From Phoronis australis (Eukaryota; Phoronida; Phoronidae): a stretch of DNA of 64,000 nucleotides. Under the pieces are notes generated by a model. That model made no database searches and was not told where the DNA came from. It saw nothing but the letters and a program-made list of their open reading frames with translations. Numbering within the stretch: the stretch's first letter is position 1; each line of letters opens with the position of its first letter. The stretch spans positions 46,481 to 110,480 of the forward strand of contig NMRA01000832.1 of NCBI GenBank assembly GCA_002633005.1, written 5' to 3'. The translations under genes and the position numbers were made by a program. Shown piece after piece: positions 11,663-24,537 of the stretch.

Positions 11663-13246
11663 TGGCACATGTGCATTGTCTATCTGACAAACTGCAGTTG
11701 TTTTTGTATTATTGTCCTGCGTGGCTTCTGTAGGAGTATAAAGTGTCTTCTATGCTTTTCATTGTCTGGAGATTAGGTGGCTTGAGTTTTGTGGGTCTTC
11801 ACAAAATCATGGCATTTCGAGAAACCTGAGAGTTGACAAAGTGGCCTCTGAAATGAAAAATTCGCGAGGCTGGAGTGTTGCATTGTATGAAAAGGCTGTT
11901 TTTAGACACCTTGGCCTAGTTGCATTAAAGTTACACACCATATAACAACAATGACGTTGCATTATCGCGCATCACGTTGTTATTGTTGAACAATGCACCT
12001 GACGTCATGCAACAATCAAACTTATCCAGCAGATAATTTTGAAGTTTCATGCTACCCAGACCTGATTTCCATTCAATAGCCAGGATTTCCTACTGTGTCT
12101 CTCCACTGTCATGCGTTACGGAATGCTTCAGGATCCATGCATGTAAAACTGAACTATGTTTTGCATGTACTCCTGTTAAAAACAAGTTCTGCACTTGAAA
12201 ATAACTAAGTCTTTTGCTGTGTCAGTTGTGACATATAACTGAAGTTTTCTCAACATGGCTTCTATCTTGCATAAGTAATGCTGTAAAGTGTCGGTGCTCA
12301 TAGTTAATTTAAAATTTCACAGCAGGTACTGTTTCGATAACGTGTTAGTTTTTGCAGGCTGATCTCTACTATGAAACTTTTGTTCAAAAATACCGCAACA
12401 ATGGTTGTCCTATCTGGGTGTGGAACAATCCAGGATGAGTCGATTTCCAAATGCATGTAGTTGCTGTTATTCACTCACAGTGTGAGCATACACTATGTGA
12501 GAGGTCAAATGTTAATTGGTTTTGCACCCAACCAGCTAGTGGAATTAGTAGCATGTTTTACACCATTATGAAGTAAAATGTTTGGATTTATTTTGTTTAT
12601 AATACTGCACTCCTGTTTTGTGCCTAAATGACACTGTTAAGTTAAAGTTAAAGTTACTGATTGAAGTCTTATTGCTGTCAAAGCAGTGTTTGAAACCGTG
12701 CGTCATGTCGTTTGCCATCTTTTTGGTAATCGCCTGCTTATTGAGAGAAATACTGCTTATTCATTTTAGGATCTTAGCCATGCGCTCTACCTCTGTGGTG
12801 TCCACGATTTGGCATGATGACGACCTTTGTATGGAGACGTGTGATGTTATGAAGCTCTTGTAAGATGTCGAAAAGCAATATTTTAACACTGCAATTGAAA
12901 ATTCTATTTAATTGTTGAAAGAGCTCCTGTGTTTAGTTTAAATTTGGTCAATAGCATGGGCTGATGCATTGTTGCAGTCAACTCGTCTAGCATAGATAGA
13001 AGTCAGTGTACTTCTAGTCGAACAACAATCGTTCATTATTGACTACTAACTTTTTTTCCCTTTCTCAAGGCAGTTGTTATTCAACCTATATGGTGACTAA
13101 CTTTCATTGGGTAACAGTGCAAGTGCATGTAAAAATGCTGCCTAATTTCTCCGCAATAAAAATGATTTCGTGTGGATGGAGCCCAATGGAAAGTTGATGC
13201 CTGGGCATGGTAGCACCTTCTAACAGCCTGTGTTTTGAAGTGCAGT
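11663..13246. other. Non-coding stretch
   Basis: No gene or RNA seen. A small imperfect inverted repeat with TGACGTTGCATT and TGCACCTGACGTCA wording lies around 11,940-12,010. Confidence 0.35.
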
Positions 13247-14315
13247 AATTGATCTATGTCAGGATTTTGAGTGACGGCTTAACTGACCATTTAGAACTCA
13301 TCATTCTTGGTACACCGTCGTTTCCAAGCCGCCATTTTACCCGACAAACAACAGGTTGTCCGGTAAATCTTACAGTTTGTAAGTCGACATTACGCAAGGG
13401 GGTGGAGCTTGCAATAGGTCAGTTGTGTTGTGTAAAACGGGCAGATGTTCTCTTTTGGGTCTGCACTTGTATAGCAAGCCTACAACCATGTTTTGTCTTT
13501 TGCTCTTAGCTATAACCTCAAGTGAATGTCAATGAAGAAAATTAAATTTGCTCTGTGCATCTCCATTGCCAAATTTGTTATTTTTAATTCCTTTCAATTA
13601 TGTCTTCGGAAAGTTTACTCTTGTACATTTCTAGTCACTTGTTAATGCTTAAATTGTGCTCGGGGTTTATTGTGATATTTGTTCTGCAGTGTGTTTTTGT
13701 ACACAACAGAGTATTTTGATAACTTGAAAACTGGTTTTTGCTTAATTTTTAAACTTTTTATGCAGTTATGTCTCGCTAAATAGGTNATTGATCTATCGTC
13801 AGGATTTTGAGTGACGGCTTAACTGACCATTTAGAACTCATCATTCTTGGCACACCTTCGTTTCCAAGCCGCCATTTTACCCGACAAACAACAGGTTGCC
13901 CGGTAAATCTTACAGTTTGTAAGTCGACATTACGCAAGGGGGTGGAGCTTGCAATAGGTCAGTTGTGTTGTGTAAAACGGGCAGATGTTCTCTTTTGGGT
14001 CTGCACTTGTATAGCAAGCCTACAACCATGTTATGTCTTTTGCTCTTAGCTATAACCTCAAGTGAATGTCAATGAAGAAAATTAAATTTGCTCTGTGCAT
14101 CTCCATTGCCAAATTTGTTATTTTTAATTCTTTTCAATTATGTCTTCGGAAAGTTTACTCTTGTACATTTCTAGTCACTTGTTAATGCTTAAATTGTGCT
14201 CGGGGTTTATTGTGATATTTGTTCTGCAGTGTCAACAGAGTATTTTGATAACTTGAAAACTGGTTTTTGCTTAATTTTTAAACTTTTTATGCAGTTATGT
14301 CTCGCTAAATAGGTG
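13247..14315. repeat. Near-identical tandem duplication separated by one N
   Basis: A segment at 13247-13785 is repeated at 13787-14315 with only a handful of substitutions and one roughly 10-bp indel (extra bases after GTGT in the first copy). The single N at 13786 sits exactly at the junction. No coding content is supported. This is most simply a haplotype or assembly duplication. Confidence 0.85.
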
Positions 14316-17300
14316 AATACGTAAATGCATAGAAATTTACCCAAACTTTAACGGTTTTATTTGTTCGTAAATTGTGTAGATGAGAAAAATAGAAACGTGG
14401 ATTGTTAGCAAGTTTTGGTTATCAAGTTTTATTCTCAGTCTTTGTAAACAGTTGTGAAAAATGATCAGTCAGATTTTTGTGAGTGAAATGTTCGTGTTAT
14501 ATATGCTGTGCTAATCATCATTTTGATATAATTCTTTGAATGTTATCTAAATAGTGATTTGGGCTTGTTCAGGTAATCATCTAGTGATAACAGATGGTTG
14601 TCTTTAACGAAAGGATGGAAGTTTCAAACTGGTGGACTCCAAAATTATGCAATAAAATATATTATATTGCAAAATCTTGTTGACTTTGGTTTTATGTGCT
14701 GCTATGTTCTTGTTCATGTCCAGCAATCTATTTACTACCAATTCCTAACAGGGTTTGACTTCTGTGGTTAGGTTCTCTTTTTGAAGAGTGTACTTGCGAC
14801 AGACAATCACCTAGTTAGAAGTTTGTGATTTCCAACAATTTTACATATTTAGAACAGGGTGTCTCTGGATCTGTAAGGAGGGTGTTGAAATTATTGTCTA
14901 CCTTGGGAAACAACTTGCTGTACCAACGGTGTAATGAGGGTAATTTTGAGATAAGAGGGTGGTGGTCGAGCAAGGTCGACGTTTAGTGGGAGCATGAGTT
15001 GGTAAAGAATGGTGAGAACTTACCGGGTAACGTTTTGTGAATATATTTGGTTAGGCATTCTCAAAATCCATTGGTGTAGAAAGGGTAAAATTTGGGAAAT
15101 ACATGTTCGTGATTTAAATGGCAAGATTCTTAGCAGTGACCGCCAATCCCCCGTACTGCTATGGTGCTTTTAGAAACTAATCGGCGTAACTGATAAAGTC
15201 AAGACCCCACACTGACAAAGAGTAGTCCTACTGGTCGTGTCGCTCCAACAACTGAAAGATAAACCACGGCACTGGATATTGCGGCGGCTGAACATAGGCT
15301 CTACCCTTTCCCTCTCGAAAATATTCAAAAATCGCTCGAAATTACCCTTATCAAGACGAAAAAATACCCTCTAAATGATCAAAAATTCCACCATGGTACA
15401 TATTCCATTCTGAAAAGCAATGCAACAATTAAACCTCACAAAAATTTCCCTTGGTAAAAACAGCGCAAAAATTCCCCTCGTAGTAAAATTGCCGCAAAAA
15501 AACCCTGTAAACTATTATTGTGATTGCAATTCCAAAAGTTTATTGAATACCTTTGACACGAATGTTTAACTCCATTGTTTTCAATACCAATTACCATTTT
15601 ACATAAGGTATATTTATTAAAATACTTGTACAGAAATCGAGTCCGTTTATGCCGTGATAACCCCGACCGCAGACATTGATCGATGCGCAAACGGTCTGCA
15701 CGATTAACAAACGGATGCTTGTCATTGTGTTATTTTATAAGAAAATAGTTTTGACAGTGAGTTTAGTGTATCGTCAAAATATGAGGCAATTTTAATTATT
15801 CAAATATTTTTTACAATTAATGCAATATATCATATTTAACATTATGGAAATTAAAACTGCATTTTGCATTGTTTAGTTTGCTAAAACGAAAATCGAGTTG
15901 TGTGGCAGTCTCGTAACATCCCTTACCGTGATAGCATCCTATTTCCGTTACTAATAACATAGACTCGAAATAACGCTCGAGAGTTGAGTGGGGTAAGCTA
16001 ACCATAAAATTGTGAATTCGAAAATGGCGCATGTATACATAGCCTCTTGCGGGAATAGAATCCTATCACGGTAAGGAACATTATGCTACTTTTTATGAGA
16101 ATGAAAGGTCTAATTATTCGGCTAAATTGGGCGGCATTTGCGGTTTAGTCACTTGGATTGTAATGAATCCCGCAAGTTCATCTGTTTATTTTTTCTACCA
16201 ATGGTACTTAATCGTGATACGGGTTGAGGATGGACAACGGGAGGGAACCATTAGAAACCAATGCAAGAACAGTGAGTAAGGTCGTAAACTAATCGCGATA
16301 ATAAACTACCAAATGAAAACTTGGGAGTCGGGAGCATACACGCTCATAGTTCGCATGACTCAAATTTTTATATGATCCTTACAAAAAGTCGAAAAACAAG
16401 GAATGTCGTTCATCATCTAGGACTGATATTACTCCCAGATCATCATAGTAGACAAAGTACAATGGTGGCCGGTATGTGCAACGGCTGCAGGCATGTGGCA
16501 GCTTGCAACCATTCTATTTTTTTTCTCCCGATGCTTTGAAATTCATAGCACAATAACTACTCAGTAGTCAGAGTGAATTGCTTACCCCCACTGACTTATT
16601 TGGAACAAAATCCAGTGGACCATTGCCAACGCACCCCTATGAGAGGCATACCGCGACAATCGGTGGTTATAGTCAGGTGGCAAAATATATATGCCGTGTC
16701 AGCCCAGATGGTATTCCTATAGATATGAGGTATACTGGCGAAGTGTCGCCCAAAAGGGTGCTTTTTCACAGCAAATAATACTCTCCAAAATGATGCCACT
16801 TTAGACAAAATACTGCCTAAAAGGGTTCTTTTCTGAATTTCTGGAACAAAATTTTATGAAAATTCTCTAAATGGGTCACTTTTTTGTTTGAGCCCACTTT
16901 CTACAATGGGTACGTAATTCAAATTTTCAGGCGGCACTGGCCTCGTCCAAAATTCGTGATTTTGGTCATTTACTTTGAGATACGATGTTGGTTTCGTAAA
17001 ATGCAGCAATGATAGCCTACATGTCTCGCTTGCGCATTCTACGTAAAATATAACAATTACGTGAGCTGTTACGTTGTAAATTGTAACAATGACATATATA
17101 GTAACAGTTGTTACATTTTAGGTAGAAAATAAATCTGAAACTAAAAGAGGCGATCCAGATCCTCTAAAGGATACAATTGTTTGACGACTAAAAGTCGAAT
17201 GTATATAGGCAAGTAAAACAATGGATCACTATTATTGTTGTTTTATTTACCTATTAACACTTTACAAAATTGTTACACTTTTACGGCGTTGAAGGCATGC

Positions 17301-17734
17301 GTAACCTTAAGTTTTCGCGAGACCATTGAGCAGTGACGGAACGCTCGGGCCTGGCGTTTTAGGTGATGAAATTTAACTTCAGTGCCATTGGATGGCGCGT
17401 GGCTCGAGGCTTTTTAGCATGAAAGATTTGCCAAAGTTTATGTATTCATTGCATTTATGCATTTGTAGCTCGATCACTCCAAATGTTTAACTACGATTTC
17501 TTAAGTCACTCTTGCACTCGGCCAAAAGGCATGTTGCAGGTGAACCTGTGCTTCCAGTTATGGTGAGTCCAAGTGTCAAGTACTGTTTTCTGTCATATTG
17601 TTTACATGTCACCAAGTTTTCTGTAATTTCACCCGGCAACTGTCTCATAGTACACTTAAACTTGAAATCCCTCGACTGAAACATTACTTTGTACTGTTTG
17701 AGAAATTAATGCTTCGTAGGCCTACTTAAACCAC
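14316..17734. other. Non-coding stretch with small inverted repeats
   Basis: No exon is supported. An inverted repeat pairs about 15,907-15,955 (CATCCCTTACCGTGATAGCA) with about 16,045-16,095 (TCCTATCACGGTAAGGAACA) and is probably a MITE. A second, weaker one rich in TGTTAC/GTAACA lies at 17,035-17,125. Confidence 0.4.
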
Positions 17735-18700
17735 AATCTTCTACCTTTACAGATAGAATTAAGACTCTACGGCTATCCAAATGAGGCGCTATGTTCAAGA
17801 TGATCTGCTGGTAGTGTTTAGATTGTAACGTCATCTAATCTCCGGTGATTTTTGGAAGAATGAAGCTCATAGATGTGGTGGTAAAGACCTCTGTGTCCAT
17901 TTCAGCTGACACCAAACTGACGCCACAGACACCCCAAATGACTTCATATCTGACGGTAGTGAGCAGACAATGACGTCATCTGATGAATTACCTGAGGTTC
18001 GAAAGCCACTCACTTACACAATGATCGTGCTAAGAACAGGCCAGCCGCCTACTTCAGTTATCGAAACTGATAATGGAATGAATGACGTGGATCAATATCT
18101 GATGGCGAAAACCCAGATATGTCCATTCTCACTGGACGCCAAACCGTGTTCGTCTCTGACTATGCAGCTGACCCTACCCGAGGCCTGACTCCGTAGACGA
18201 CCCAATTCAGAGGCACCATATGCTAGTAGTGAACAGACAATGACAGTATCTGATGAACCTCCTGAAATTCCAAAGTTACCAGCAAATGGTGGTGGCCATG
18301 GCATACCGGTGCACAGATTTCAGTTCCTGGAAATTTAATGATGATGACCGTGGTGGTTGAAATCGCAACAGAAATATCACTTATAAGTGCACCTCTTTGA
18401 AATGTTTTGGCGAGACAGAAAAGATTCTCAGACTTTGACAAATTGGTAAGCCAGATTTAGCCTGTGGTACAAAACGTTTTTGTCGTTTCGTACAAAATTA
18501 CTTAATGTCAGTCCTTGACGAATTTGAATCCGCACACAGCGCGCCATCGGAATAAAACGGGGAAGAAATGAGTTGGAATTTTTTAATGGAACTCGTCCCG
18601 TTTCTGGGTCCAAAAATTCCCCTCACACAATAAAACCGGTCCTCGAAGTTGGAATCACTTCACTTCACACGGAACGTCGGCATCACTGAGATAGATTTTA
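17735..18700 (+). pseudogene. Decayed TANGO1 exon 7 (3' part) plus start of intron 7
   Basis: On the plus strand this matches the 3' part of TANGO1 exon 7 (minus strand, down to 43,620). Shared blocks include GGTAGTGAGCAGACA at 17,955, a second copy near 18,230, GCACAGATTTCAGTTCC at 18,313, and GAGACAGAAAAGATTCT at 18,411. The similarity continues past the exon-end GTAAG into intron 7: GTTTTTGTC, TACAAAAT, CCAAAAATTCCCCTCA and AATCACTTCA all appear in the same order as in 43,619 down to about 43,360. Frames are broken by stops and indels. The intronic homology shows a genomic duplication rather than a retrocopy. Confidence 0.85.
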
Positions 18701-19355
18701 TTTTATGATCGACATATGTCCCGAATAATAGATAAATGATACGTGCGTCGCAAGCTCGTTACCAGAGAGAGGGCCTTCTTCATCCTTGACTTCACCATAT
18801 TGTTCTTGTCGTGTTGAAATCTGACAAGATGCGTTGCATGCAATCTAAGTTCAGGACTAGTGCCCGAGGGGGAGCGAAATATAATGTCAGTAAACGTGCC
18901 TTTCCAAACATTTTCCACTCTGAATACAACAGAACTGTGAACCTTAAAGAGCAACTACTCGGTAAATTGTCACTAAATGACGACACTTCGTGGCGAAAAA
19001 GTGAAATTTGTTTTTTTAAGTCATTTCTTTCAAAAATGATTCAGCAAACGGAAATAAATGCTTCGTAATTTTCAAGTTCTGTGCCATGCTAGCTACAGAT
19101 TTCGTTTTTGATACATTTTGGACATTCACAACCACATGTTAGAAGCCTATGAAATTAAAGTGAGATCAATTTTGACAATTCATTATTCAGTCGGAATAGT
19201 GAGATTTTACCCCATCTCATGGGCGTCAACCCCCCTGCGGCGCATCGCCTATAGATCATGTGGGATAGCACTGAAAAAAGTGGGGGCTATAGCCCTCCCA
19301 GCCCGCTATGGTGCGCCGCCCATGCATCTGCCTTGTACACGGTCCAACACCACGA
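18701..19355. other. Spacer between the two TANGO1 pseudogene blocks
   Basis: It corresponds in position to TANGO1 introns 7-10 and exons 8-10, but none of those exons can be recognised. The distance is about 0.7 kb against about 4.2 kb in the intact gene, so deletion is inferred. A short GC-rich foldback (ATGGGCG and GCGCCGCCCAT wording) lies at 19,218-19,326. Confidence 0.45.
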
Positions 19356-19660
19356 ACAAAGTTCTTCTGCAACTACTCCATTACGTCCATATTAATTGTC
19401 TCAATAAGTGTGTGTTTATGGTGTTTTGTCTCTGTGTCTAGTTGCCAAGAGCCAAGTGGCAGCCTCGGCAGCGACAGATGACTGAAGCTCATGCAGTCTC
19501 GTCAGTCTTGGCCGAGTTCCATGATGGGTGAGCGGAAACCAACTGCAGGCCAGCGTAAGTTAGCATTTCACATGGAGTCTTAGTGCATGTGTCGGCGCGT
19601 TCTCGGGGGTTAAGCTCGCGTTGTACTTTGGCCGGGCAGTGCATAAACTGGAGTGTGATA
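19356..19660 (+). pseudogene. Decayed TANGO1 exon 11 with both intron flanks
   Basis: Positions 19442-19554 match TANGO1 exon 11 (39,109 down to 38,999). Shared blocks include CAAGTGGCAGCC, GAAGCTCA and GAGTTCCATGA, and the donor GTAAGTT is kept. The upstream flank (GTCTCTGTGTCTAG and earlier) and the downstream flank (CACATGGAGTCTTA) also match the intact gene's introns. Small indels break the frame. It is collinear with, and on the same strand as, the exon-7 block at 17.7 kb. Confidence 0.85.
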
Positions 19661-20902
19661 ATACACTCCAAGGGGTTTAATGTGTTGCAATAAAACTCGA
19701 GCTAGCTCATGCTTGAAAAGTGTCAACTATTCTGTGATAGAGTTTCAGTCCAAGTTTACACTTGGGAACCAAAGGGTACTATCTACAAACTCGGGTAAAT
19801 ACTCGACATTTCAGTCGCAGGGCGAGCTGCAGACTCATTTGCTACAGCCATCAAGTGCGAACATTTATCCAAGTAAACCATGTTGCAAGTAGCCACAATC
19901 TTGAGTTCGAACAAGAGTGGAACGAAACAATACATGTCTAAAATAATTTCAAGTTCCAGTCGATTTAGAGTATGAAGATTGTAGCCCGGACCCTAATGAA
20001 CTTATGCAGACGCCGGGGTTCTGTCATGAATTGGCCGCTCGAGATTGTTCAGCATTTGCTGATCGTAAACAAATAGTAAAGCGTCTGGATCTGCTGTGGT
20101 GTGCTGTTAGTCGACCATCACAGTGAGGATGACCCATAGTAACTAACAACAATCCCACTGTAATTATGACGTATGTACAAAAATGTAAAACAAAAAGCTC
20201 TGCAAGAATTTACTGCTAAAATGTAACTTGTATGAAATATGAAGTTGTGGTGTCCTTTCATTCCGCTAACGATGATGGTAATTTTCAAAACAAGATACGC
20301 GGACCTTATCCATGGTATATTGCTTGCTCATGCAGTCTCACATTACAACTAACTCCCGTTCACGTTGACATCCAAAAATTGTTGAGTCACGACAAAGTAG
20401 TTACGTCTGCTGCAGTGCACTAGCTCTTTCTCAGCGAGAGGACGGCATCGTAAGCCATTTGCCGAAAAAGCGACTTGCCATTGTTACGGGTCTTCTCAGG
20501 GCTGTCGGCCAGTCAACTTATAGCTGGGTGGCTTACTGAGCTGACGTGCTCTACCTGCAGCTTCGTTGTCCCGTGTTCGGTGGCAAGAGACACGCTCGAG
20601 TTATGTCGGGCGCTTGAGTTAGAAAAAATAAATTCTCAAAATCAATTCTTATGTCCCGTTTCCCAGTCACTGTGACAAAGCCAGGTGTTTTACGTCTTTG
20701 TAACCTATAAAACTGCACAAAGGATTCAATGAATTGATTAGTATTCTAACGGGTTTGTCAACGGACTATTGTGACATGTGAATAACCGTGCACCAACTGT
20801 TTGTGGTCACACTTTTAAAATTAAAATTGTAAATTTATCTTCTTGATGACGTACGGTAGCCTTGGCGCACAACTGTACACTTGCGCCGATGTTGGTAACT
20901 TA
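19661..20902. other. Non-coding stretch
   Basis: I see no supported gene here. Further TANGO1 pseudogene blocks may exist but are too diverged to recognise by eye. Confidence 0.35.
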
Positions 20903-21242
20903 AAGTGGCCAAAAATATCTAAAATTAGTGTCGTTAAAAATTACACTTTTCCTTGAGTAAACTAAATTATTTAGCGGTGTTGGAAAATTGGCGTTCTCAG
21001 TACCGTTATTCTGCTGCTAAAATTGTGATGCGATTGCGTCAGCTTTCGGCGCCATGAATTAAATATAGCGTCAGCCACCCATAGGCCAGGCTCTTCTTCT
21101 CCGACTATGTGTTCTTCCTACTCGCGGCTGCGTACATGTCACAACAAATTATCGGAACCGACTGGTTTCAATTGTTACTATTCTTATACCAGTAAACCGA
21201 ATTTCAGAACAAACTTTGATGCTCAGAAGCTGTCCTCATCCC
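20903..21242. repeat. Diverged copy of a sequence in TANGO1 intron 18
   Basis: Matches 29,613-29,965 in the same orientation. Shared blocks include AAATTAGTGTC, GTAAACTAAATTATTTA, ATTCTGCTGCTAAA, and GTCACAACAAATTATCGGA at about 21,138 and 29,857. It is either an old dispersed element or a rearranged piece of the TANGO1 duplication. Confidence 0.75.
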
Positions 21243-22183
21243 ATTGTCTTTTCCTGTCGTCTCTCAATTATGCTGATCTCTTTGCACCATTTCACTTCTG
21301 CCTCAAAATATTTAGCCAGGTTTTTTTGCACTCTTTCATAGAAAAGTTCTTATGGCATTGACACGGCTAGTAGAAAGTACTTATGGCATTGACACGGCTT
21401 GAATAGAAAGCAGTGGAATGACTAACCATTTCGCAGTACAATTAGCCACCATTGATCTAAAATACATTATATACCAAAGTTTTCTAACTTTTGAACTGTT
21501 ATACTGTCCTAGTTATACATTATTTTACCTGAAACTCCCATAAACGTATCGACTCGCGACTAAATGCATTCTAGTATTGAAGGATGCAAAGAACATTCCT
21601 GTGATCAGGGCACGGAGTTTTTCAGGTTATTAGACGAACACTTATGAGCTAATAGATGCTAAACTGTAAACAAATAAATAAAAGGTATCCCGGTAATTCC
21701 TGGATCTGTGGAAAACTCAAGTTAGGCTCTAATTAAGTTTCGATTATTTTTTGCGAAAAGTCACATGGCAATGTTGGTTGTCTAGTGGAATAGATTACTT
21801 ACTCTTTCCTGGTCTTGATATCATTCACTCGATAATTCGACATGTCTTCGACAATTTTTACTGGCAAATTATCGTACATGCTCGAACTTTCTTCAACAGC
21901 TGACATTTTAGCACTACCAATGGGTAAACTAGTACCGATCAGTAGCAATGCGCGTTACTTTACGGAATGAAGCGCTCTTACGACACAGTATGTGACGTAA
22001 ATGTACTATGACGTAAAACCGTGACGTCAAAAAGAGAAACTTGTTTGACAGGGAAGAATTATCTTGGATAAACAGTAAACATAACAACCACCATGCAATA
22101 TCACAATAATTTAGTAAACAATACCACCAAGTATTGGCAAGCAAACTATTGGGGCACATCTCTTCACGGGATTAGGGGCTATC
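21243..22183. other. Non-coding stretch
   Basis: No supported exon or RNA gene. A short repeat of CTTATGGCATTGACACGGCT occurs twice at 21,349-21,401. Confidence 0.35.
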
Positions 22184-22590
22184 AGTTTTGACAGAGTTCC
22201 CAGAATTGAGCATAGTCGTCAAGGTAAACTTAGGGATATCATAGCAAAGATCTCGCATTACCAGGAACGGAGTAAGTCGCACGAACGTGGTCAAGCCGAT
22301 GAAATTTCAAAGGGAACAACTATAACGAAAACGAAATTTTCCCTCGAGATGCGGTAGTAAGAAGAAAGCGCCTTGCGCATATTTTGGAAGAGTTAAAAGC
22401 CCATTCTGATGTGACAACATCTGTTCAAGGACAAGATACATATTGACGGTAATATTTTTTTCAGTTGAAACCATAAGTGAATTACCCTCTTTCTTACAGG
22501 ATCAGGCACGTTAATGACGTAACAGAAAAAATCTATGATCTTCATCAGGAACAGTTAACTGTTGAGCGCCGGTGTGTGTATAATAGTAAA
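22184..22590 (+). pseudogene. Coding-like remnant, possibly an L1-type ORF1 protein
   Basis: Translated fragments read RVPRIEHSRQGKLRDIIAKI, then, in another frame, YNENEIFPRDAVVRRKRLAH, with frame breaks between them. The spacing of an RVxRI motif, an R-D-I-I-A-K block followed by a Tyr and Arg-Glu-like pair, and a later FPRD...RRKRL block resembles the C-terminal part of L1 ORF1 (Transposase_22-like) proteins. This is an inference from motif wording only. The remnant is non-functional. Confidence 0.4.
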
Positions 22591-22707
22591 TAATTTAGCA
22601 TTAATCTGGGAAGTGTGTTGGACTTCAGCGGCTTGCCTCGACAACTTGAAGCACACACTATTCTTCTAGATACAGTGGAACACGAGTGGCTTCAGTGTAA
22701 TCGCGGG

Positions 22708-23510
22708 CTATGGGGTCTGTCAATGATGCCTTGCGTTCAAGGATAGCGCTTTTGGGTAAGCGCTTCCGATTGTTAAATACTGCTGCTGAGGCGACCCACT
22801 TCATGCGGGAGCTTGGTTCTATAACCAATAGTTTCGTGAACTCCGCGGCTCATCCGCGACTCTCTGGCACACCAAAACCAACAGCGGGGTTCAAACCTCC
22901 CTCACGTTCCAACAGCCCTTCCTCCGTCCCCAGGTGAGATCCACCACAACCCCTTACCATGCACTCCAATAAATGCCGACTCTTTTAAAGTCTCCCTTCA
23001 AGTTTACAACTTATTCGTTACTCAGCACATTATCGACGGGTTCACTCACAGACCTGGTTCTCGTGCCTAAAAATGAGTCCAGCAAATTCCGTCGAATCCA
23101 CAACCTCTCTTACCCCTCCCGCGGATCATGGCCGCGCGATTAGTGCCTTCTATCCATTTAACCGAGGTCCAATACCATTTGGTCAAAACCACCATCGCCT
23201 CCACTCTTTCACCCGGTGGCAACTCTGTTATGGCCGAGGCCGACATCAGGGATGCATTCCGTTTGGTTCTCGCCCACCGCCTACAAATTCCTAGGTTTCA
23301 ATACTGTTACGACCGCTGCCTTCATCTTGCAATATCGTCTAACATATCAGCACATCGTTCCAGTGGATCATAGAACCAAAATTCCAGGCTCGACGACTTC
23401 TTCACTGATCTTCCGAACCCCACCAAATGTTCATCTCTTTTTGCAACCCTGTTCCTCCATCGGCGTCCCTGTCAATAGGGCGAGACATAGGTGAGACCAG
23501 CTGCCCTCTT
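22708..23510 (+). pseudogene. Degenerate reverse-transcriptase retroelement fragment
   Basis: Around 23,050-23,120 the translation reads LVLVPKNESSKFRRIHNLSYP. After frame shifts, 23,208-23,310 gives GNSVMAEADIRDAFRLVLAH. A basic block, an R-x-I-H-N-L-S-Y-P motif and an A-D-I-x-D-A-F motif are conserved landmarks of reverse transcriptases, especially DIRS-like tyrosine-recombinase retrotransposons. An upstream frame at 22,710-22,937 could be remnant of the preceding polyprotein. Several frame breaks show it is dead. No terminal repeats were found. Confidence 0.6.
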
Positions 23511-23699
23511 CACACGGGTCTTAATGGATACCGTAAAGCTAAGTATCCGTGTCGGTTCATCATCTGTTTCTACATTGTCTAAGACGGTACCGTACTAATA
23601 TTTGCTGCTGGCTCCTCTTCTTACAACATTTCAGCGAAAATCCTCCCTTCTCTTCGATGGGCATGTAGATAAAGTTTTTCGTTTGCACAATGACATGTA

Positions 23700-23770
23700 T
23701 AATGTCTCGTGGGATATTACTTCATCTACGTTCCTAGATCTACGCCACTCTCGGTACGTGTTTTGTATTC
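23700..23770. repeat. Half-copy of the palindromic MITE at 56 kb
   Basis: TCTCGTGGGATATTACTTCA is shared with 56,114-56,133, and the similarity continues through TACG...CGGTACGTGTTTTGT, matching GAGGTACGTTTTGTG there. Confidence 0.6.
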
Positions 23771-24520
23771 ACCCTGTTTATGATGCCATCCTTAAGGAGG
23801 GAAAATTTCAAACCATTCGAAGAAATCGGGACTTGTTCACGTGAAGCACGGCAGCATAAGACATGCTGACCAAGAAACCAGAAATACGAGATTGTATTAA
23901 AAAGCAATAACATTTTAACCACCATGGAAAAGATTCAAGCTTGAAGAACCTGTAAACCACTGTGAATTGCATATAGCCAATACCCTCGCTGGTTTATAAC
24001 GAGAAGAATGTTTACACCTTTTCCAAAGAATTTAAAGAATAGTGTTAACTTTTTTTTGAAAATGATTAAGAAAGCATTGTTCCTAAGAGACTCGCAGGTG
24101 AGCATCAGCCGGTTGAGGACACGATTTTTACTAGCCATGGTCACTGTAGCTGTCTCACGGATTAGGGTAGTCACCAGCGTATGAGTTTTAGGTGGGGGGG
24201 GTCAGGGAGTTAACTGGGGGGTGGTGAAATTCTCCTACACCCCCAACCAAATTCCCCACCATTGATTTCATCCCCTTGTGTATCCTTCTTTTATGATTCC
24301 ATCGGATGCTATGCCTAACTTTTCCTTAATTTTTGTCCAAATTTAGGGAGGGGGGAAACAATTGCCCCATTGCTCCGAACCTAATACATTTATGGATGTA
24401 ACCCAATTCAGTTGCAGTTCATTATAGGTGATTTCATGCCCCAAGGGACATCCTCTTCTAAGCCACACTTTGGGATGCAACTCTAGCACCTGTATTTCTA
24501 TCTGAGTAAAGACACGAGGC
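23771..24520. other. Intergenic stretch past the TANGO1 3' end
   Basis: No gene seen. A G-rich and C-rich patch at about 24,190-24,360 (GGTGGGGGGGGT, GGGGAATT-type wording) resembles decayed transposon ends. Confidence 0.35.
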
Positions 24521-24537
24521 AACGATTAAAATAATAA

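Noticed and set aside
16578-16778. 66-codon plus-strand frame (LTPTDLFGTK...)
   Set aside because: No family resemblance, no splice context, and repetitive AT-rich flanks. Treated as chance.
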